A DNA stretch of 18,049 nt from NCBI GenBank assembly GCA_007131465.1, contig SLQN01000520.1:1-18049 (forward strand), written 5' to 3'. The notes under the pieces were generated by a model. That model was not told the DNA's origin, did no database searches, and was given only the letters and a program-made list of their open reading frames with translations. Of the stretch, positions 8,261 through 14,515 are shown piece after piece (position 1 is the stretch's first letter; every line of letters begins with the position of its first letter). This stretch comes from Paracoccaceae bacterium. GTDB taxonomy: Bacteria > Pseudomonadota > Alphaproteobacteria > Rhodobacterales > Rhodobacteraceae. The position numbers were made by a program, and so were the translations under genes.

Positions 8261-8525
8261 ATGCCACAGACCATTACCAAGACATCCAGGGGCATCGCCG
8301 GAGCCATCACGTCGTCGCGCGGCATGATGGAATTCCATATCGACCCGGAGAGCCCGGCACCCGAACCCGAATTCAATCAGGACAAGACCTACCTCTTTTT
8401 ATCGCGCATCCGGTGGTCGGTCGGCGCTCGCGGCGAAGGTGGCCATGTAAATGGGCCTCGCGCTGGTCGTGAACATGTCTGGCGGCGTCGGTGCATGGGC
8501 GAGGGCGGGGGGCACAGTGGAGTGA
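8261..8525 (+). pseudogene. Probable degraded ORF, product not recognised
   Basis: A good ribosome binding site (AAGGAG, about 10 nt upstream) precedes ATG 8261. The first ~47 codons read like a normal acidic protein (PESPAPEPEFNQDKTY). After the T-run at 8396-8400 the same frame turns into an Arg/Gly-rich sequence that looks like a shadow frame and runs on to 8539. The +1 frame after that T-run reads FYRASGGRSALAAKVAM, a stop at 8448-8450, then a 24-residue hydrophobic piece ending at TGA 8523-8525, three bases before the crotonase ATG. This is consistent with a gene broken by a frameshift and a nonsense mutation, but I do not recognise the family. Alternatively only the first part is a small intact protein. 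Low certainty. Confidence 0.35.
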
Positions 8526-8528
8526 ATC

Positions 8529-9341
8529 ATGGACGGTAGAATGGAAAACGACAGCCTCATCCTGCGCGCGGATAAAGACGGCATCGCCGTCCTCACGCTG
8601 AATGCGCCCAAGACGATCAACGCCCTGTCAGAGGCGATGCTGACGGCACTGTCGCAGATGCTGGACGATATCGAAGCGGACCGCAGCGTAAAGGTCATGA
8701 TTCTGCGCAGCGGCGGCAACCATTTCTGCGCAGGCCATAACCTCAAGGAAATGACGGTGCGCCGTGCAGATGCGGACGGTGGTTTCCGGTATTTCCAGGA
8801 TCTCTTTGCCAGATGCTCGGCGATGATGTTGCGCATCGTGCGACTACCGCAACCCGTCATTGCCGAGGTAAAGGGGATCGCCACGGCGGCGGGCTGCCAG
8901 CTTGTGGCCTCCTGTGATCTGGCCGTCGCCGCCGATGATGCGAAGTTCGCCACGTCGGGTGTTAATATCGGGCTGTTCTGCTCGACCCCGATGGTCGCCT
9001 TGGCGCGCAATGTGCCACGCAAACTGGCGATGGAGATGTTGCTTCTGGGGGAATTCCTGCCCGCCGCGCGTGTTGCCGAAATGGGTCTCGTGAACCGTGT
9101 CGTGCCGCTGGCAGAGTTGGAGGGCGCAAGCATGGACATGGCACGCATCATTGCCGACAAATCCCCGGCTGCTGTCAGGATCGGCAAGCGTGCCTTTTAC
9201 GAGCAACTCGAAATGCCGCTGGAGCAGGCTTACGCCTTTGCTGGCCGCACGATGGCGGAAAACATGATGGCGAAAGACACTGTGGCGGGGATCGGCGCCT
9301 TCACCCGCAAGGAACGCATGCCCGAATGGACCGGCGAATGA
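8529..9341 (+). CDS. Enoyl-CoA hydratase/isomerase (crotonase) family protein, ECHDC3-like
   Basis: A 270-residue crotonase-fold protein. It matches the ECHDC3 group: INALSEAMLTAL, the oxyanion-hole region GNHFCAGHNLKEM, GIATAAGCQLVASCDLAVA, FATSGVNIGLFCSTPMVALARNVPRK and a short C-terminal helix. Canonical hydratases carry two catalytic glutamates, in GGGCEL and 20 residues later. Here the first is Gln124 and the second position is Gly144, so simple hydratase chemistry is doubtful. In the DMSP pathway a crotonase (DmdD) releases methanethiol from methylthioacryloyl-CoA; this protein is in a comparable place but does not keep the DmdD-type glutamates. The start at ATG 8529 has GTGGAG upstream; ATG 8541 is an alternative. 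The stop overlaps the start of the ligase remnant as ATGA. Confidence 0.88.
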   Translation: MDGRMENDSLILRADKDGIAVLTLNAPKTINALSEAMLTALSQMLDDIEADRSVKVMILRSGGNHFCAGHNLKEMTVRRADADGGFRYFQDLFARCSAMMLRIVRLPQPVIAEVKGIATAAGCQLVASCDLAVAADDAKFATSGVNIGLFCSTPMVALARNVPRKLAMEMLLLGEFLPAARVAEMGLVNRVVPLAELEGASMDMARIIADKSPAAVRIGKRAFYEQLEMPLEQAYAFAGRTMAENMMAKDTVAGIGAFTRKERMPEWTGE

Positions 9342-9621
9342 TGTATCATGGTCCCGAGCTTGCGCGGACGGCGGCAAATCACACGGCCTTGTCGCCGGTT
9401 TCGATCCGCAAGCGCGTGGCGCGTGTGCATCCGGAACTGCCCGCACAGATTCACGGGCGGATCCGGCGCAACTGACCGAAGAAGACCTGCTTGCCCATGC
9501 CAAGGCAAGGCTTGCCGGTTACATACGTCCGAAGAAGGTATTCTTCGGAGAGCTTCCGAAAACCAGCACCGGGAAAATCCGGAAAAATGAACTCCGCGAT
9601 CTGGTCCGCCAGAAAATCTGA
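9338..9621 (+). pseudogene. Acyl-CoA ligase (AMP-binding) remnant with large internal deletion
   Basis: Both ends of an acyl-CoA synthetase remain, and the middle is missing. From ATG 9338 (overlapping the crotonase stop) a 45-residue frame reads MMYHGPELARTAANHTALSP then ARVHPELPAQIHG, the usual N-terminus of this family, and stops at 9473-9475. In another frame from about 9457 the sequence ADPAQLTEEDLLAHAK, LAGYIRPKKVFFGELPKTST and GKIRKNELRDLV runs to the stop at 9621; this is the typical C-terminal domain with the catalytic Lys of TGKI. Full-length members have roughly 500-550 residues, so about 430 codons, including the AMP-binding core, are gone. The junction lies near 9455-9470. The ancestral enzyme would have activated a carboxylic acid for the pathway, as DmdB does for methylmercaptopropionate. 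Confidence 0.85.
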
Positions 9622-9650
9622 CCCCTCACACATCAAACTGGATACACATC

Positions 9651-10805
9651 ATGGCGCATGAACTGGAGTTCGCACAATTCAGCTTCGGTACTCAGGTCCG
9701 GAAATCCCCCTATTCCGATGCGGCTCTGCGTTGGGGTGCCAAGGGGTTTTCGGTCTATAACCACATGTATATCCCGCGCGATTTCGGTAATCCGGCGCAG
9801 AACTTCTGGACCCTGATCAATCAGGCGATCCTGTGTGACGTGTCGGTCGAACGCCAGGTCGAAATCAAAGGGCCGGATGCGGCCAGGTTCACGCAGTATC
9901 TCTGCGCGCGTGACCTGTCGAAGTGCGAGATCGGACAGTGCAAATATGTGCTGATCACCGATCAGGACGGCGGGGTCATCAATGATCCGATCCTGCTCAA
10001 GCTGGCGGAGGATCATTTCTGGCTGTCCATCGCCGACAGTGATGTCCTGCTTTGGGCGCGCGGCGTGGCCGTGAATGCCGGCATGGATGTCGAGCTGTCC
10101 GAGCCCGATGTCTCGCCGCTTCAGCTTCAGGGCCCCAAGTCCCGCGACATCCTGCGCGCGTGCTTTGGCGATGCCCCGACAGAGCTGAAGTATTTTCGGT
10201 TCATGGAATATGACTGGAACGGCGTCCCCCTGATCATTTCGCGCACCGGGTGGACGAGCGAACTGGGCTACGAGATTTACCTGCGCGACGGCTCGGCGGG
10301 TGGCAGGCTTTGGGAACATATCATGGAAAAAGGCGTGCCCAAGGGCCTCAAGCCCGGTCACACCTGCAGTATTCGCCGGATCGAGGCGGGCATGCTGTCT
10401 TATCACGCCGACATGACACTCGCGAACAACCCTTTCGAACTGAACCTCGAGCGTCTGGTCAATCTGGAGATGGAGGCAGATTTCGTCGGCAAGGATGCGC
10501 TGGCGAGGATCAAGAAAAAGGGCGTAAGACAACGGCTTGTCGGTCTGGAAATCGAAGGCGTCCCATTTGTGGGCACCAATGATTTCTTCTGGCCGGTCAT
10601 GAAGGATGACACGCAGGTCGGCACGGTTACCTCGGCGGTCTACTCCCCGCGACTGGACAAGAATATCGCGCTGGGAATGCTGAAGGTCGAGCATTCAGAC
10701 ATCGGCACGCGGCTGATGGTGGATAAACTTGGCGAAACACGCGGCGGGACCGTTGTGCCGATCCCGTTTCATGACCCGAAGAAGTCGCTCGCTGTCGCAA
10801 GCTGA
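9651..10805 (+). CDS. GcvT/aminomethyltransferase-family protein, DmdA-like demethylase
   Basis: A 384-residue tetrahydrofolate-dependent methyltransferase-type protein. Its layout matches the glycine-cleavage T-protein family, and its wording is nearest to DMSP demethylase DmdA: SVYNHMYIPRDF, CDVSVERQVEIKGPDA, RDLSKCEIGQCKYVLITD, DGGVINDPILLKL, FWLSIADSDVL, QGPKSRDIL, SRTGWTSELGYEIYL, RRIEAGMLSYHADM, FVGKDALARIKKKGVRQRLVGLEI and a YSPRLDKNIALGML C-terminus. The Asn-Asp-Pro at the GcvT active-site loop is shared with DmdA instead of the Asp-Asp of true GcvT. DmdA moves a methyl group from DMSP to folate. Other GcvT-like demethylases act on different methylated compounds, so the substrate is open. 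Last gene of the operon; start ATG 9651 has only a weak upstream site. The family is certain, the DMSP assignment is not. Confidence 0.82.
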   Translation: MAHELEFAQFSFGTQVRKSPYSDAALRWGAKGFSVYNHMYIPRDFGNPAQNFWTLINQAILCDVSVERQVEIKGPDAARFTQYLCARDLSKCEIGQCKYVLITDQDGGVINDPILLKLAEDHFWLSIADSDVLLWARGVAVNAGMDVELSEPDVSPLQLQGPKSRDILRACFGDAPTELKYFRFMEYDWNGVPLIISRTGWTSELGYEIYLRDGSAGGRLWEHIMEKGVPKGLKPGHTCSIRRIEAGMLSYHADMTLANNPFELNLERLVNLEMEADFVGKDALARIKKKGVRQRLVGLEIEGVPFVGTNDFFWPVMKDDTQVGTVTSAVYSPRLDKNIALGMLKVEHSDIGTRLMVDKLGETRGGTVVPIPFHDPKKSLAVAS

Positions 10806-10812
10806 CCAGATA

Positions 10813-10845
10813 GCGGCACAGGGTAAATGTCCTGCGCCGCGTTTT
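10813..10845 (+). terminator. Intrinsic terminator of the SELENBP-DmdA-like operon
   Basis: Stem GCGGC-A-CAGG pairs with CCTG-C-GCCGC (10 positions with one mismatch) around an 8-nt loop, and GTTTT follows directly. It starts 8 nt after the stop of the DmdA-like gene, which is the right place to end the operon. Confidence 0.7.
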
Positions 10846-11069
10846 CTGTGGTCGGATTGGGCGCATGCAGGCGCGGTATCAGGGCTACCGAATGCTGCGA
10901 ATTCAGACAGAAGCTTGCTCGACGCTTTGCAGGGCGTGCTGTCCCTGAATGGCGTCGACCTGAAATTCTGAAATCAGTCCATCAATTTGGGTGTGATGAA
11001 AGGACTATGAATACGGGTTACAGGCCATTCAGATTTGACAGCGACAGCAACATTTCTCTGCGTTACCAA
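10846..11069. other. Intergenic region between convergent genes
   Basis: About 220 bp between the operon terminator and the stop of the minus-strand regulator gene. I see no gene, RNA or clear terminator for the minus-strand transcript in it. Confidence 0.4.
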
Positions 11070-12950
11070 TCATTGCCATTCCTCTGCGTCGATATGCAGC
11101 TTCTTGATTCTAGAATATAGCGTCGTGGATTGAATGCCCAACACCTCCGCTGCGCCTCCAACGCCTGAAACTTTGCCGCTCGTGCGCCGCAGTGCGGCAA
11201 CGATATTACTGCGCTGCGCCGCTACCATCTCGGCCTCGGACAAGACTGTGAATTCCCCTGCGGCGATCTGGGGTGTCGTCAGGCCCAGATCGATCTGTAA
11301 CTTGCCACCGGTCGAGATGATGCTGCCGCGATCGATCACGTTCTGAAGTTCGCGCACATTTCCGGGCCAATCGTAATTAACCAGCTTTTCCATGGATGAT
11401 TTCGAGATGATGGGCGGCCTGATGTTCAGCCGCTTGCATGATAGAGCGAGAAAATGCGCAGCAAGGGCCGGAATATCTTCGCGCCGGTCCCGAAGCGGCA
11501 GGCAGGTGATGGGAAAGACATTGAGGTACATCAACAACTCTTCCCGAAACACACGTTTGCGGGTCAGGGCTTCCAGATTGCGGCGGCTGGCGGCGATGAC
11601 GCGCAGGTCGATCTCGCGCGCACGCGTATCACCCAGCCTTGTGACGCTGCCCTCTTGGAGCGCATGAAGCAGCCGCCCTTGCAGGCCAAGCGGTAATTCA
11701 TCGACATCATCCAGAAACAGCGTGCCGTTATGCGCCAACTCCAGCACCCCCGGTTTGTCGCGCAGCGCGCCTGCAAAAGCACCGCGGATCTGGCCGAACA
11801 GTTCCGCCTCGATCGCGTCCGAGGTGACAGCGCTGCATTTGAAATGGATCAGCGACCGGCGGCGGCGTGCGCTGCCCTTGTGGATGGCCGATGCTACCAG
11901 CGCCTTGCCGGTCCCGGCCTCGCCCGAAATCAGGACTGACGCATCTGTACCCGCCACCAGGTCGATCTTGCTGAGTAGCTGCAAAACGGCGGCTGAGCCG
12001 CCAATGATGTCATGATGCGCGCGTTCGGTCGCAATGGTTTCCTGAAGATAGGCATTTTCCTGCTCCAAGCGCTCGCGCAGAGCTTGAACCTCTTCCATCG
12101 CCTGACGCAGCTTGCGTTCATTTTCCTTTCGTTCGGTGATGTCGCGGAAGATGACCACGGCCCCGGCCAGCACATTCTGGTCATAGATCGGGGTCGAGAC
12201 ATATTCGACGCGGATCGGCTTGCCGTCCTTGCGCCAGAAAACCTCATCCTCGATGCGGTTCACCTGCTCGTTGCGAAATGACTGGTAAATCGGGCAATCA
12301 TGCGCAGGGTATGCTTCGCCATTCAGATGATGATGGTGGATCATCGAGTGAATGTCGCGGCCCAGCAGGTCTTCGGCGCTCCACCCCAGCATTTCGCGGG
12401 CGGCGCGGTTGACAAAAGTGGTCTTGCCATCGGCATTCACCCCGTAAATCCCTTCTCCCGCCGCGTTCAGGATCAACTGGTTTTGCCGTTCCAATTCGCT
12501 GAAAAATGCCTGTGCGCGCTGCCATTCCAGCAGGCCAAGGCGCTGCACCTCTCCTGCCTCGGCGATCTGGTCGTGGCGTGACAACTCATTCAGGTCGATC
12601 AATGTCAGCATCACAAGGTGCTTCGACTGGCCAATCTTTGTGCCGCGCAACTCGCAGCTTAGCGGGTGGCGGCGGCTGTCGTGCAGCGGAATATCGCGTC
12701 GCCACACGCGGCCCCGATGCGCCAACTCATCCAGAAATACCAGAAAGCCTGCGAAATTTCCGGCAATATGCGGGGCAAAGCAGAAATCCTGAGCGTGATC
12801 CTGTGCCAGAAGCCGCGTGGCAAGCTGGTTGGCAGCGATGACCCGGTCTTGCGAAGTGTCCAGAACCAAGGCGGCAAGCGGCACAGCTTCAAGCAGGGAA
12901 TCGGGCAAGTGAAGGGCGGTATCCATGGGCGGCATCATGTCTGTATCCAT
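11070..12950 (-). CDS. PAS-domain AAA+ enhancer-binding-type regulator with atypical GAFAGA motif
   Basis: A 626-residue regulator from the ATG at 12950. Order: a divergent PAS domain (about 17-123), a second PAS domain (about 154-273, with GVNADGKTTFVNRAAREMLGW and a GAVVIFRDITERK end), a coiled coil (about 275-310), an AAA+ domain and a C-terminal Fis-type helix-turn-helix (about 592-620, GAAEVLGIQSTTLYSRIKKL). Walker A is GEAGTGKA (343-350), Walker B LFLDDVDE. The sigma-54-contacting loop is GAFAGA (390-395) rather than GAFTGA, and the conserved FRExL-x2-RLNV arginine is Tyr475 (MYLNV). Bacterial enhancer-binding proteins use ATP to open sigma-54 promoters; these changes question that. It is divergent from the cyanate operon and likely controls it. 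The frame is open to 13001, but that would read through a perfect inverted repeat, so I favour 12950 (AAGG just upstream). Confidence 0.88.
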   Translation of the reverse strand: MDTDMMPPMDTALHLPDSLLEAVPLAALVLDTSQDRVIAANQLATRLLAQDHAQDFCFAPHIAGNFAGFLVFLDELAHRGRVWRRDIPLHDSRRHPLSCELRGTKIGQSKHLVMLTLIDLNELSRHDQIAEAGEVQRLGLLEWQRAQAFFSELERQNQLILNAAGEGIYGVNADGKTTFVNRAAREMLGWSAEDLLGRDIHSMIHHHHLNGEAYPAHDCPIYQSFRNEQVNRIEDEVFWRKDGKPIRVEYVSTPIYDQNVLAGAVVIFRDITERKENERKLRQAMEEVQALRERLEQENAYLQETIATERAHHDIIGGSAAVLQLLSKIDLVAGTDASVLISGEAGTGKALVASAIHKGSARRRRSLIHFKCSAVTSDAIEAELFGQIRGAFAGALRDKPGVLELAHNGTLFLDDVDELPLGLQGRLLHALQEGSVTRLGDTRAREIDLRVIAASRRNLEALTRKRVFREELLMYLNVFPITCLPLRDRREDIPALAAHFLALSCKRLNIRPPIISKSSMEKLVNYDWPGNVRELQNVIDRGSIISTGGKLQIDLGLTTPQIAAGEFTVLSEAEMVAAQRSNIVAALRRTSGKVSGVGGAAEVLGIQSTTLYSRIKKLHIDAEEWQ

Positions 12951-12964
12951 AGCCTTGTTGCAAC

Positions 12965-12993
12965 ACGATATTTCGTAATTTATGAAATATCGT
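12965..12993. promoter_or_regulatory. Perfect 10-bp inverted repeat upstream of regulator and cyn operon (candidate operator)
   Basis: ACGATATTTC (12965-12974) and GAAATATCGT (12984-12993) form a perfect inverted repeat with a 9-nt spacer. Centres of the arms are about two helical turns apart, as for a dimeric regulator. It lies between the divergent regulator and cynA starts. A degenerate related stretch, ATTTCATTAATTTATTCAA, follows at 13030-13048. Likely binding site of the neighbouring regulator; not demonstrated. Confidence 0.6.
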
Positions 12994-13048
12994 AAAATCA
13001 CTTTTTCCCATATCGGCGCAAATAACTGAATTTCATTAATTTATTCAA

Positions 13049-13086
13049 AAGGAGGATTTCGCGGCGATCCGATCATTCTGCGCCGC
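13049..13086 (+). promoter_or_regulatory. Leader of the cyn operon: orphan Shine-Dalgarno and hairpin
   Basis: AAGGAGG (13049-13055) is a perfect ribosome-binding sequence, yet no ATG, GTG or TTG lies 4-12 nt after it. It is followed by an inverted repeat GCGGCG (13061-13066)/CGCCGC (13081-13086) with a 14-nt loop. cynA itself starts 50 nt further on with its own site. This may be a leader with a regulatory role, or chance. Confidence 0.25.
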
Positions 13087-13135
13087 AGTATTGCTATGCT
13101 GTTCTCGACGAACGCCATTCTCAGAAAGGGATACC

Positions 13136-14512
13136 ATGTCGAACAAGAGCCTTGGAAACCCGTTTTCCCACAAAACCGACTTGCGCCACGGCGCTGGGTG
13201 CGGGTGCGAAACCTGCACAACGGACGCGCGCACGAAAATCTCTGCCCCCGTGACCTCCGAGGCGATGCTGGAACGTGCGGTTGAAAGTGCTGTGGTGCGG
13301 TCGGTGTTTGGGCATAACGATATCAGTCGCCGGTCGATGATGGGCATGCTGGGCGGCGGGGCTTTTGCGGCGGCGCTGGCGTCGGTCTTTCCGATGGATC
13401 AGGCAAAGGCACTGATCCTTGATGAGCTTGGCCCACCAGAAAAACCTGATCTGAAAGTGGGTTTTGTCGCCATCACCTGTGCGACGCCTATCATCATGGC
13501 CGAGCCTATGGGGTTCTATAACCGGTATGGTCTGAATGTCGAAGTGGTTAAGACCGCAGGCTGGGCCGTGGCGCGCGACATGTCGCTGTCGGGCCAGTAT
13601 GATGCCAGCCACATGCTGACCCCCATGCCACTTGCCATGACGCTGGGTGCGGGGTCATCCGCGACACCCTACATCATGCCCGCGGTGGAGAATATCAACG
13701 GTCAGGCCATCGTGCTGTCGAACGAGCATCTGGACAAGCGTGATCCGCAGCAGTGGAAAGGCATGACCTTTGGCGTGCCGTTCGAATATTCGATGCACAA
13801 CTTCCTGTTGCGGTATTACGTGGCCGAACATGGGCTCGACCCCGATCAGGACATTCAGATCCGCGTTGTTCCGCCGCCTGAAATGGTCGCAAACCTGCGC
13901 GCGGGCAATCTGGATGGCTATCTGTCGCCAGACCCGTTCAACCAGCGCGCTGTGTGGGAAGGCATCGGCTTCATTCACATGCTGACCAAGGACATCTGGG
14001 AAGGCCATCCCTGCTGCGCCTTCGCCGCGCCCCGCCGCTTTGCCGTGGAAATGCCCAACACCTATGGCGCACTGCTCAAAGCGATCATTGACGCGACGCA
14101 ATATGCATCCAACGCCGAGAACCGCAAGGAAATCTCGGAAGCGATTGCGCCTGCGAATTACCTGAACCAGCCAGTGCCGGTGATCGAGCAGGTGCTGACC
14201 GGCACTTTCGCCGATGGCCTGGGCAATGTGCAGCGCGTGCCCGACCGGATCGATTTCGACCCGTTCCCATGGCACTCGATGGGGGTGTGGATCCTGACCC
14301 AGATGAAGCGCTGGGGCTACATCAACGGCGATATCGATTACAAGGCGATTGCCGAGCAGGTCTATCTGGCCTCGGATGCGCGCAAGGTGATGAATGATCT
14401 GGGCTATGACGCGCCCGATGTGACCTACAAGTCGCACACGATCATGGGCAAGACCTTCGATCCCGACCAGCCCGATGCCTATGTCGACAGCTTCGCGATC
14501 AAGCGGGGTTAA
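13136..14512 (+). CDS. cynA: Cyanate ABC transporter substrate-binding protein (NrtA/CmpA family), Tat-exported
   Basis: A 458-residue periplasmic binding protein of the nitrate/bicarbonate/cyanate type. The mature part begins near KPDLKVGFVAITCATPIIMAE and contains YGLNVEVVKTAGWAVARDM, MLTPMPLAMTLG, GMTFGVPFEYSMHNFLLRYY, NLRAGNLDGYLSPDPFNQRA and DIWEGHPCCAFA, all in family order. A twin-arginine signal is present at residues 65-90 (SRRSMMGMLGGGAFAAALAS, then an AKA cleavage-like end), so export is folded, via Tat. Unusually, about 64 residues precede the twin arginines, including a Cys cluster GCGCETC (Cys22, 24, 27). I chose ATG 13136 because AGAAAGGGA lies just upstream; the frame is open to 13091 without a better site. 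First gene of cynA-cynB-cynD-cynS. Substrate is inferred as cyanate from the cyanase at the end of the operon. Confidence 0.85.
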   Translation: MSNKSLGNPFSHKTDLRHGAGCGCETCTTDARTKISAPVTSEAMLERAVESAVVRSVFGHNDISRRSMMGMLGGGAFAAALASVFPMDQAKALILDELGPPEKPDLKVGFVAITCATPIIMAEPMGFYNRYGLNVEVVKTAGWAVARDMSLSGQYDASHMLTPMPLAMTLGAGSSATPYIMPAVENINGQAIVLSNEHLDKRDPQQWKGMTFGVPFEYSMHNFLLRYYVAEHGLDPDQDIQIRVVPPPEMVANLRAGNLDGYLSPDPFNQRAVWEGIGFIHMLTKDIWEGHPCCAFAAPRRFAVEMPNTYGALLKAIIDATQYASNAENRKEISEAIAPANYLNQPVPVIEQVLTGTFADGLGNVQRVPDRIDFDPFPWHSMGVWILTQMKRWGYINGDIDYKAIAEQVYLASDARKVMNDLGYDAPDVTYKSHTIMGKTFDPDQPDAYVDSFAIKRG

Positions 14513-14515
14513 TCC

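Noticed and set aside
8399..9187. 262-codon minus-strand frame opposite the crotonase gene
   Set aside because: Serine-, alanine- and arginine-rich mirror frame; the plus-strand crotonase motifs explain the sequence.
9633..10694. 353-codon minus-strand frame opposite the DmdA-like gene
   Set aside because: Antisense shadow of a well-recognised family member; no family motif of its own.
8529..10805. Annotation of the crotonase and GcvT-like genes as dmdD and dmdA
   Set aside because: Motifs support the families, but the crotonase lacks the catalytic glutamates expected of DmdD and the GcvT-like protein could be a non-DMSP paralogue, so no gene symbols were given.
13078..13098. Possible sigma-54 promoter TGCGCC...TTGCT before cynA
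   Set aside because: The invariant GG of the -24 element is missing and the spacing to TTGC is one base too long, so it does not meet the consensus.
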